DNA from: an uncultured bacterium
GTDB taxonomy: Bacteria; Actinomycetota; Coriobacteriia; Coriobacteriales; Coriobacteriaceae
NCBI GenBank assembly: GCA_905215065.1
Contig: CAJMOF010000001.1
Coordinates: forward strand, 62,001-126,000
DNA: 64,000 nucleotides
Direction: 5' to 3'
Under the pieces are notes generated by a model. It did not search any database. It saw only the letters and a list, made by a program, of their open reading frames with translations, and was not told the origin of the DNA. Position 1 is the stretch's first letter, and each line of letters begins with the position of its first letter. Below are positions 60,301 to 64,000 of the stretch, piece after piece. The translations under genes were made by a program, and so were the position numbers.

Positions 60301-61232
60301 AGCTTGCATTTGAGGGCGGCAACTTCGTCTATAGCGGTGATGCTCAAGCGCCCAAGGTCACGGGGGTTCCCAAGGCCTGCGAAGGTGACCTGAGGGTTAG
60401 GTACTACGGGACGGGCGGCACACACTATTCGTCGAGTGAGGCCCCGACCGATGCCGGCACGTATCGCGCCGTTGCCACGCTGCGAAGCGACGGGTATATC
60501 AGCGCCGCCTCGCGCAAGTTCAAGATTTCACCGGCGAAGCTTAAGGTAAAGGTCGACGATGTTGAACGCTTCGAGGGAGAGATGAATCCCGCCTTTACCT
60601 CGAGCCTAAAGAGCTCGGCTGATACCTCGGGCGTGAAGGTCGAGTACTCCTGCGTCGCCGATGAGAGTTCCCCGGCGGGCGAGTACCAGATCGGGGCGAC
60701 GGTCGCCGACCCGAACTTCGATGTCACGGTTGAGCCCGGTACGCTGACGGTGAAGAAGAAGCAGGAGCCTGTCGACCCGGACCCGGTGGTTCCCGATCCG
60801 GACAAGCCCGATGGACCCGATCCGGACAAGCCGGACCCGGACAAGCCCGAGCCTGACCAGCCTGATCCGGGCAAGCCTGAGCCCGACAAACCGGAGCCTG
60901 ATCAGCCAGACAAGCCGGACCCGGATAACCCGGATAAGCCTGAGCCTGACAACCCGAGCAAGCCAGAGCCGGAAAAGCCCGGAACGCCCGATTCCGACCA
61001 GCCGGATTCAAAGGATCCGACAAAACCCGGTAGTTCGGATGACTCCGCAGCTGATAAGGCAAAGGCTTCGGGCGCGGAAAACTCCGGCAAGAAGGAATCT
61101 TCCAAGTCGAGCGCTCAGCAGCTCGCCGACACGGGCGATCGTGCGCCATTGGCCGTCGCTGTCGCTGCAGGCGCCGTTGCGCTTGTCGCGCTGGGACTCG
61201 AGCTGCTGCGTCGCCGTCGCTCGGACGCGTAA
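48315..61232 (+). CDS. Giant LAxTG-anchored surface protein with LRR, InlB-type and MBG repeats
   Basis: A 4,305-residue secreted wall protein. Residues 1-35 are a signal peptide (LVVYLSVAMVVTSIPLAPS). Residues 36-130 are Ser/Asp-rich. Two tandem units of about 385 residues (about 131-520 and 523-906) each hold a BspA-type leucine-rich repeat block and a bacterial Ig-like strand set. From 960 to 2540 there are about 18 InlB/Flg_new-type repeats marked by F-x-x-W (FKGWYD, FVGWFED, FSHWVDD). From 2575 on, three larger units combine an InlB-type repeat, an Ig-like domain, a cadherin-like fold and MBG/YDG-type domains. Two Pro/Asp/Lys/Glu linkers follow. The end is QQLADTGD, a hydrophobic helix and RRRRSDA. 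A role in adhesion to host or mucus is inferred. Confidence 0.93.
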   Translation: MNRITAALYRFLVVYLSVAMVVTSIPLAPSTAYADDAGALAVESEAQETDSGSDTDAVDESSPSDESASSASSDQENNTQDDSSSAASDAPGTSLAQDLTSAATDSDAAKSSPATSESSSDDSEVDPLVYEGPTVYEYAKLMPNGYVYPCDASGSVTVEIDGNDPYGSSVDGKLVTNLIVDYGVDGVPGYICEYSSNLRSVRFENSSISSIGLHAFSGCSNLADISFSGMTIGGIGTEAFSGCGSLTSLNINDVATIGSMGDAAFAWSGLRSTGLDKVVGLSSIPENAYNACSALTDTGLGGNTSITSIGVNAFKNCSRLATTGLENNTTIKTLREGCFSGTNMSGGLTLPLYSKIEELPSRAFYGSKLETVYFGCDHVVLINSTTFPKQNMTVMVPAKMVSQYESGHPKEVWESCNGSLPVPVGKMLQKIEISRDPDKMAYQQGEKISLEGMSVTFQYPHSTMDSDYEALIKEELGEYLTATPCDGDVFDGSMDREPIQLVYDDGYTRLVAYSKGNLQQAAYEYAKLMPNYYLYPCDANGNLTVEIDENNPRENSVDGRMVTNLIVDYGVDEVDAQLCADSTNLRSVRFENTSISKIGLHAFYNCPNLTDISLSGMTIGTIGKEAFYGCKSLMSLNINEVATIGSMGDAAFAESGLVSTGLDKVVGLTSIPDRAYEGCKALTDTGLDKNASITSIGVCAFRFCSNLATTGLESNTTVETLGHTCFYGTDLSGGLTLPYNSKIEELPEKAFGSTNLETVFFGCNHAVLINTDTFPKYNMTVMVPAKMIPKYSKGEPKAVWERCNGCLPVPVGKVLENVEISCDPNNMTYETGETISLEGMSVELDYPHTVSIWNYEALIQEELGEYLTATPCDGDVFDESMDGQPVKLVYDDGYSHFETQTKGTLQLKKPEPTSFQISYAQTIDKGERKLMDGVELPDVSSATTIDAGDEVTLDAGALGMLNDNITFKGWYDTESGKYISREPVYTFTPDKDLSLEARFKLKDYAVRVNDARATDSSQDYAHLSVTAQNCYRNAGETVEVSAVTDNALFLGWYLGEGDDAYAVSDQLDFTYTVDKADAIVSEDKTDARIEITPRYCAPQASVVLSVDGVDESGQPLGQFLSTGLYGIGSRETVVAVPMPGYVFDYATDALGNVVFTGDDGPSYTFVLEGDVQYTAHFREATDPDESLAALKAALIAAITAAAVLATMYGLGEIVDPIAADAVIEIGMADNIEDVAAVGTKVLKEIKDIIDDHKKPKPHGDHKIEIIATAQPEVGGVVTGGGIHYEGTVATLEAVANPGYRFVCWKENGVEVSTSPLKTMTITDLTPEVVKMTAVFEKKVEITAAAEADGIQADFSTGCTASPVKQSITRGDQAMVTASEGPDYAFVGWFEDGIEVSPERTYIFKAEVDRHLVARFRKADKTILVNTDPFDSAEVLCDGVPVVDGKVRAKDGDILTFTMRPKVRPDNPEKTYRFVEWRETDAQGITIANKQEVCEYRVNGNARIEAVMDGRDAHTVRAEADPLEGGTVTLKRGETAGMVLEVPEGERVTAEATPSEGYIFDGWYLSNGGSDATSTLVSSERSYTFEPITDCVIQAKFTRACKVDVVVEPAAAMAGKYLVHGEGYCMKGEPATLSIELTAEASKQFTFKGWYDAKTDLLLGTDPSYLEFYPEDVECTVRAVFEENTYTVTAKAKKTFVERGAVEIEGHPGASSVTCGYGDTVMLKAKANDGYRFDHWKDGSGKEYDSAELVVKVTKSDTYTAIFTDSKPEVMVTADSWLGGTVTCNGAVVKPTTDTFKLGETLHLMAKAHPGFLFWGWYVNGHLKSLKHETSLVAKARGKTGHCVITAAFVPIDTVCVPLADPAEGGTVKASRILADRGAEVALKATPNPGYVFTGWYTADGTFESADAEFTCHQERSHVHVARFMAKSYEVDATAVVDSGTGSLVESSVVGWVEGTGTVEAGHAATLTAHALSGYAFEYWADASGAVVSRDSTYHVMPTSDTTLQAVFSAKQYTVDVSCEESMGTVEGAGAYAAGQVATVRAVAAEDTAFVGWFRNGTCVSSKKTYRFTVREDTSLYAVFASGSYVVHTVASPAEGGAVSGFGGYEAGDRATLRAIANAGYSFAGWTDDKGETVSENADYTVKVAGDATYTAIFTPKSYQVVLSASDDSVSTLSGEGSYQFGDTVELNATPMGTKRFVGWYVLDAEGNKLLLSCDAHCWVKLDKDMVEGLEDDTLELQAVFADPYEVTVTGEVVVKDKASSRGCRVTGSGSFAVGDQVELSTVAGMGYRFVGWSTDKEGTSIVETATTLDVTATQDITYYAQFESDGQVTITVTGSSIFRGAALLIDGIPAGSRSYDRGDMFMAIAIPWKKYHFSHWVDDAGVTVSYSAFYIGTAKENRQLTAVFYETGCDVQVATYPKDAGFSMVALGTGGSYHSAAIMFTVPHKGWKFKYWVDENGMPVGFTPVINRVVFGNRTFTAVYERATMSVTAVDPRLGGHVEGSSEDESLGYAVTNEVENGESTTLTAVPDAGYVFDGWYARNDDGSLGDEPLNTDTTWTFVPEDNMTVEARFAEAPKYKVTARAVNGSVDLESALVATDGKVTLSATPDEGCYLTRVTVAEEAGDDGSAGNAYDLDISDYKGGAYEVTLSGVSAPQKVTFEFAKAAAPEVLAQPQDASAYEGDPVELSVAAEAGRNVRVHAAVSSGSAADVKLSYQWYRVSDDGGKAVALKSETGETLSIAQLDSDGEGEYFCRITQNYLGTVAKTDTEHAKVSIVPREALVFNGRVLPVATAHDEYRAQIAGAMGGKAPYAYNLDDVEVPEGMQLTLADDGSGALVLSGVPAATGVCRFKIRCTDDLGNKCDARFVLLVKAKKAPLAFEGQTFTYNATAQAPELSGVPEGCEDDVKLTYVGTGDTHYSSDQAPVDAGTYRAVVTLDAKGYVGNASCDFTIEKAPVDISIETADVTYDGVRHGAAVAVAGLDTSAYSVAYRGIDGTSYGPTALEPCDSGNYRVTVKVTDPNYQGKKSAEFSIAKASQVITGTTSYSGVYGGDPIVFNNVAQTPVSFELVDSDDDASPVSIKGRCATVKAAGTARVVAHAAASRNYLAAEDVELTVAVAPAQLLVKVDDAERFEGQENPEFTSSLVSRCDTSDVKVTYFCSANKKSPAGEYQIDAAVADPNFDVAVDPGTLTVKKKPEHYKVTAKAVNGSVDNALVSVVEGGDATLSATPDEGCYLERVTVVQAGSDVTVDLDISDYKGGAYEVTLNDVTASQEVTFEFAKADAPRVVAQAQDVSVHEGDTVALSVAAEAGKNVADHAASSTGCAAEVELSYQWFRMANGKAVALDGETGETLSLADLDDEKAGEYFCRITQRYLGTEKQADSDCAAVSVVPWDTLVFNGDLLPAASAHGTYLATIAGAAGGKAPYEYAWDETKLPDGFKLSRTPDGLTLSGIPSKTGVSAFDITCRDARGEAMTARFALVVQAKHVKLSFTDSDFTFNGASQAPEVSGAPKVCKGDLRVWYFGTGSTQYSSTEAPTDAGTYRAVVTLRSHGYIGAATCQFEIAPAKLKVKVDDAERFEGEANPAFTSRLEGAVDTSGVKVEYSCDADESSPAGEYQIGATVTDPNFDVEVVPGTLTVKKKQEPVDPDPVVPDPDNPDPDNPDPDQPDPGPNPDPDPNPEPDNPDPGPKPDPDNPDPDNPEPDNPDKPERIEVTAKAVNGSVDNASVTVDAGGDVTLSATPDEGCYLELVTVTEAGSDKAIDLDISDYEGGAYEVTLSSVTASQEVTFEFVKADAPKVIAQPQDASAHESDAVVLSVAAEAGKGVLDHASSSTGSAADVELSYQWFHMVGGEAVALEGETGETLLIEGLDDDCAGEYFCRVTQRYLGTETQVESDRAVVSVVPRDALVFNGGLLPVARAHSTYRATISGAAGGEAPYEYTWDDAKLPDGFKLTRTAGGLTLSGTPSKVGVSTFDITCKDAQGKTVTAHFVLVVQAKRVELAFEGGNFVYSGDAQAPKVTGVPKACEGDLRVRYYGTGGTHYSSSEAPTDAGTYRAVATLRSDGYISAASRKFKISPAKLKVKVDDVERFEGEMNPAFTSSLKSSADTSGVKVEYSCVADESSPAGEYQIGATVADPNFDVTVEPGTLTVKKKQEPVDPDPVVPDPDKPDGPDPDKPDPDKPEPDQPDPGKPEPDKPEPDQPDKPDPDNPDKPEPDNPSKPEPEKPGTPDSDQPDSKDPTKPGSSDDSAADKAKASGAENSGKKESSKSSAQQLADTGDRAPLAVAVAAGAVALVALGLELLRRRRSDA
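56038..60770 (+). repeat. Large tandem coding repeats in the surface protein gene
   Basis: Three long units start with the same KVTA-(K/R)-AVNGSV segment at about 56040, 57900 and 59437. The second and third are about 1,335 bp each and nearly the same in order of domains. Each ends with VDDAERFEG (or VDDVERFEG) and GTLTVKKK. Two further tandem units of about 1,160 bp lie near the 5' end (48706-49870 and 49881-51030). Such repeats allow length change by recombination. Confidence 0.85.
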
Positions 61233-61297
61233 CGGCTCAAAAGGGGCGGCTAGATTGAAGCTTTGCGCGATTTAGTCTGCTAAAGCGTATATACTTG

Positions 61298-61327
61298 CGG
61301 GACGGGTCTTTTGCCCGTCCCGTTTTT
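61298..61327 (+). terminator. Terminator after the giant surface protein gene
   Basis: A 9-bp GC stem (61298-61306 with 61314-61322) followed by TTTTTG. Confidence 0.92.
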
Positions 61328-61350
61328 GTTTTGACTCGAAAGGTGGTCCC

Positions 61351-62709
61351 ATGGCTTCATCCGCTCCGCGCGGTCTGCGCTCCGACCATGTCGTCACCGT
61401 CGGCATCGCTCTGTTCTCGATGCTCTTTGGCGCCGGCAACCTCATTATTCCGCCGCTGCTGGCGCTGCAGGCAGGTTCCGCCACGCCGGTCGCCATGTTC
61501 GGCTTTCTGATTGCCGCCATCGGCCTGCCCGTCATGGGCTTTATCGCCGTGGCGCTTGCCGGAACGGCGCGCGAGCTTGCTGGCCGCGTGCACCCCAAGT
61601 TTGGCGAGTTCTTTGTCGCGGCGGTGTATCTGGCCATTGGCCCGTGCCTGGCCATTCCGCGTACGAGTTCCACGGCCTTCGAGATGCTGGTGCCGCTGTT
61701 GCCCGAGGGCGTCTCGCTCGGCACGGCGCGCCTGGTGTTTGCCGTCGGCTTCTTCGTCGTCGCGTTTGCGCTCACGCTGCGCCCGGGCGTCATCACACGC
61801 GTGCTCGGCCGCATTACGGGCCCCGCGCTCATTGCCCTTATCGTATTGGTCGTGGGTGCCGCCATGGTCTCGCCGCTGGGCCCCGCCGCCGCGCCGCAGG
61901 CTCCCTATGATGCCGGTGCTGCCGTGCAGGGCTTTTTGACCGGCTACCAGACCATGGACCTGCTCGCGTCGCTCGCCTTTGGCATCATCATCGCCGAGAC
62001 CATCCACGAGCTGGGCGTTACCGATGACAAGCGCGTGGCCTTCGAGATTTCGCGCTCCGGCGTGATCGCCGGCGTGCTCATGGCCATCATCTACTGCGGC
62101 TTGGGACTTGCCGGTATGCAGCTCGGCACCGTGATGCCCGACGCTACCAACGGCGCCGCCATCCTCGCCCGTTCGGCCTCCATGCATTTTGGGCTTGCCG
62201 GCACGGTCGTGGTCTTCGCCATCTTCTTCCTCGCCTGCATGAACGTGTGCATCGGCCTCATCAGCTGCTGCTCGCGTTACTTCTGCGAGACGTATGTGGT
62301 CGAAGGGGGAGCGGAGGCCTCTGAGGAGGCCATGCGCCGTCCCTTTGCGGTTCTCGCCTTTGTGTTCGCAGCGTTTTCGTGCGTGCTCTCCAACGTGGGC
62401 CTCGACGTGATTCTTATGTTCTCGGTGCCCATGCTCAACGCCTTGTATCCCGTTGCCATCGTGCTGGTACTGATGGGCCTGGTGCACGGCTTTTGCGACG
62501 CTCATCCGCAGGTGTGGGTCTGGGTCGGCGGCGTTGTCGCGGTGCAGAGCGTGATTACCTCGGTCCGCGATGCGTTCTTTACGGGCGCGTGGCTGCCGTT
62601 CGATGCGCTGCCGCTGGCAGACATTGGAGCCGCGTGGGCGCCGGTTGCCGTGGTGGCGTTTGTGATCGGCCTGCTCCACAGTCGGTTTGTCGTACATTCG
62701 AGGAGCTAG
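61351..62709 (+). CDS. brnQ: Branched-chain amino acid transport carrier (LIVCS family)
   Basis: A 452-residue sodium- or proton-coupled carrier for Leu, Ile and Val. About 12 hydrophobic helices are visible. Family segments are VTVGIALFSMLFGAGNLIIPP near the N-terminus, GFIVAVALAG-like helix 2, PRTSSTAFEML, YQTMDLLASLAFGIIIAE and CLIGLISCCSRYF-type helices. ATG 61351 follows AAAGGTGG. It lies alone between the terminator of the surface protein and a tRNA pair, and no leader or attenuator is evident. Confidence 0.92.
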   Translation: MASSAPRGLRSDHVVTVGIALFSMLFGAGNLIIPPLLALQAGSATPVAMFGFLIAAIGLPVMGFIAVALAGTARELAGRVHPKFGEFFVAAVYLAIGPCLAIPRTSSTAFEMLVPLLPEGVSLGTARLVFAVGFFVVAFALTLRPGVITRVLGRITGPALIALIVLVVGAAMVSPLGPAAAPQAPYDAGAAVQGFLTGYQTMDLLASLAFGIIIAETIHELGVTDDKRVAFEISRSGVIAGVLMAIIYCGLGLAGMQLGTVMPDATNGAAILARSASMHFGLAGTVVVFAIFFLACMNVCIGLISCCSRYFCETYVVEGGAEASEEAMRRPFAVLAFVFAAFSCVLSNVGLDVILMFSVPMLNALYPVAIVLVLMGLVHGFCDAHPQVWVWVGGVVAVQSVITSVRDAFFTGAWLPFDALPLADIGAAWAPVAVVAFVIGLLHSRFVVHSRS

Positions 62710-62800
62710 GGTATCGTCGCTTGCACAGGCGGGGAGTCTCCCCTATAATTTCCTTCGCTTTGGGACACGCAAGGTTTAGACCTTAGCTGCTCAACACCTT

Positions 62801-62877
62801 CGGGACGTGGCGCAGTTTGGTAGCGCGCCTGCTTTGGGAGCAGGATGTCGCAGGTTCAAATCCTGTCGTCCCGACCA
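62801..62877 (+). tRNA. tRNA-Pro (anticodon TGG)
   Basis: A complete cloverleaf of 77 nt with CCA encoded. The acceptor CGGGACG pairs with CGTCCCG, the anticodon loop is CTTTGGGA and the T-arm is CAGGTTCAAATCCTG. Confidence 0.96.
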
Positions 62878-62883
62878 TATCTT

Positions 62884-62957
62884 GCGGGCGTAGTTCAATG
62901 GTAGAACCCCAGCCTTCCAAGCTGATGACGCGGGTTCGATTCCCGTCGCCCGCTCCA
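62884..62957 (+). tRNA. tRNA-Gly (anticodon TCC)
   Basis: A complete 74-nt cloverleaf with CCA encoded, 6 nt after tRNA-Pro. The acceptor GCGGGCG pairs with CGCCCGC, the anticodon loop is CTTCCAA and the T-arm is CGGGTTCGATTCCCG. Its 3' end is copied twice just downstream. Confidence 0.96.
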
Positions 62958-63145
62958 TAAGAATTGTTTTAACGGCTTTGGTTTCCTTTGGGGATCAGAG
63001 CTGTTTTCGTTTACGCGCCGGGCGACGGGAATCGAACCCGCCAGGGTGCGGAGCTGAGAAAATGCGTGAGCAATTTCCAGCGCAGCACGCAAGGGCCGAA
63101 GGCCCGCAGCGAAGCAAATCCTTGGACTTCCCGTCGCCCGCTCCA
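62940..63145. repeat. tRNA-Gly fragment duplications (attachment-site-like)
   Basis: The last 18 nt of tRNA-Gly (62940-62957, TTCCCGTCGCCCGCTCCA) recur in direct orientation at 63128-63145. A 22-nt stretch of its T-arm and acceptor (62931-62952) recurs inverted at 63019-63040. The 170-bp interval has no gene that I can support; it contains a GGGCC-GAA-GGCCC hairpin near 63091. The layout resembles the scar of an element that used the tRNA 3' end as its attachment site. Confidence 0.75.
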
Positions 63146-63265
63146 AGCTATATAATCGCAGGCCAATATGCTAATTTGGCTCGCGTTTATTTTTATACCG
63201 TCCGACCTCGCAGGGCAAATGAACCAGGAGCGTTTGTCCCGAATCGTAAGAAAGAAGTGATTTCC

Positions 63266-64000
63266 ATGGCACAGAGTAAGGCAGAATACCCCACCTCCGA
63301 TTGCCTGGCGCCCGCCGCGATCGAGGCGAAGACCGAGGCCGCAGGCGTTACCAAGACCAACCTGCCGGTCTCGAAGGCCTTTTTGCTCGCCATGTTCGCC
63401 GGCGCGTTCATCGCCTTCGGCGGCCTGTTCTTCACGGTCTTTCTGAGCGATCCCACGCTTTGCTGGGGCGCCCAGCGCTTCGTGGGCGGTCTTGCTTTTT
63501 GCCTGGGACTGGTGCTCGTGCTCATTTGCGGCGCGGAACTGTTTACCGGCAACTCGCTTATGGTCTGCGCGCTTAAGAGCAAAAAGATCACGCTCGTCCA
63601 GATGCTCAAGGCTTGGGCTATTGTGTGGATCGGCAACTTTGCCGGCGCCCTGTTCGTTGTCTTTTTGATTTACATGGCAGCCATTTACAAACTCAACGGC
63701 GAGGCCGTCGCCAACACCATGGTGAGTGTCGCTGCCGGTAAGGTTACGATCGACGCCGTTACCATCTTCTTCCGCGGCATTCTGTGCAACATCTTTGTCT
63801 GCCTGGCCGTATGGATCGGCACTGCCGGCAAGACCGTGGTCGATAAGGTCGTGGGCATTTTGCTGCCCATTGCCGCCTTTGTGGCCTGCGGTTTTCAGCA
63901 CTGCGTTGCCAACATGTACTTTTTGCCCATGGGTATTTTGATGCACTCCTGCGGCTATGGAGCCGATGTCGCTGGCGCCGATGCCCTCAACGCTGCCGGG
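63266..64000 (+). CDS. Formate/nitrite transporter (FNT) family channel, 3' truncated by the window
   Basis: A FocA/NirC-type pentameric channel for small anions such as formate. The frame runs off the window after 245 codons. Visible family elements are VSKAFLLAMFAGAFIAFGG (helix 1), FCLGLVLVLICGAELFTGNS (the helix-break and GAELFTGN motif), WAIVWIGNFAGALFVVFL, FRGILCNIFVCLAVW and CGFQHCVANMYFLPMG, where the His is the central channel residue. The N-terminal 30 residues are hydrophilic. ATG 63266 has only a weak AAAGAAG upstream. Formate is the likeliest substrate in a fermenter; nitrite or hydrosulfide are alternatives. Confidence 0.9.
   Translation, partial: MAQSKAEYPTSDCLAPAAIEAKTEAAGVTKTNLPVSKAFLLAMFAGAFIAFGGLFFTVFLSDPTLCWGAQRFVGGLAFCLGLVLVLICGAELFTGNSLMVCALKSKKITLVQMLKAWAIVWIGNFAGALFVVFLIYMAAIYKLNGEAVANTMVSVAAGKVTIDAVTIFFRGILCNIFVCLAVWIGTAGKTVVDKVVGILLPIAAFVACGFQHCVANMYFLPMGILMHSCGYGADVAGADALNAAG

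Noticed and set aside
62895..63146. 83-codon minus-strand frame over tRNA-Gly and its fragments
   Set aside because: Its protein is an antisense translation of tRNA sequence, a common false gene call.

Overview
This looks like the chromosome of an anaerobic, high-GC gut actinobacterium of the class Coriobacteriia, most likely Collinsella or a close relative. The evidence is gene content read from the sequence: a sepF-yggT-divIVA division cluster, a selenocysteine-containing SelD, two double-cubane-cluster (2-hydroxyacyl-CoA dehydratase-like) proteins with an activase, a formate/nitrite-type channel, a short ThiC, and a surface protein ending in an actinobacterial LAxTG-type sortase signal. 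The genus is an inference. I see no CRISPR array, no intact insertion sequence and no prophage.

Layout. 1-1.8 kb: end of a cell-division cluster (sepF, yggT, divIVA). 1.9-11.1 kb: nitroreductase, Pit phosphate transporter with its DUF47 partner, Bax-inhibitor-1 family membrane protein, a PARG-like macrodomain protein, an SGNH hydrolase, and the thiamine genes thiD and thiC with a TPP riboswitch. 11-17.5 kb: yaaA, an M18 aminopeptidase, polA and a HAD phosphatase. 17.5-22.7 kb: argG behind a candidate arginine attenuator, then argH, ndk and rpiB. 22.9-35.4 kb: cysteine desulfidase-like gene, HAD hydrolase, rpsA, RNase P RNA, yigZ, C_GCAxxG_C_C protein, metY-type sulfhydrylase, MFS exporter, xpt, a GGQ release-factor-like protein, a lipid-kinase-like protein and a CLC-F type antiporter.

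35.6-48.2 kb is a metal-cofactor island. moeA and mogA finish molybdenum cofactor, and modABC imports molybdate. Two double-cubane-cluster proteins with one activating ATPase follow, then selD (itself a selenoprotein with an in-frame UGA), yedF, a DUF3343 protein and a cysteine-desulfurase-like enzyme. Together they supply Mo and Se to redox enzymes of anaerobic metabolism. 48.3-61.2 kb is a single 4,305-residue repeat-built surface protein. The window ends with brnQ, tRNA-Pro, tRNA-Gly with duplicated tRNA fragments behind it, and the start of an FNT channel gene.

The least explained material lies between genes. Several long intergenic inverted repeats have 14-33 bp perfect stems. Four of them carry a similar two-part head around an inner hairpin, although their outer stems differ. 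A separate locus holds two tandem palindromes between two near-identical terminators. The argG leader encodes a 24-residue Arg-rich peptide followed by competing hairpins and looks like a ribosome-mediated attenuator.
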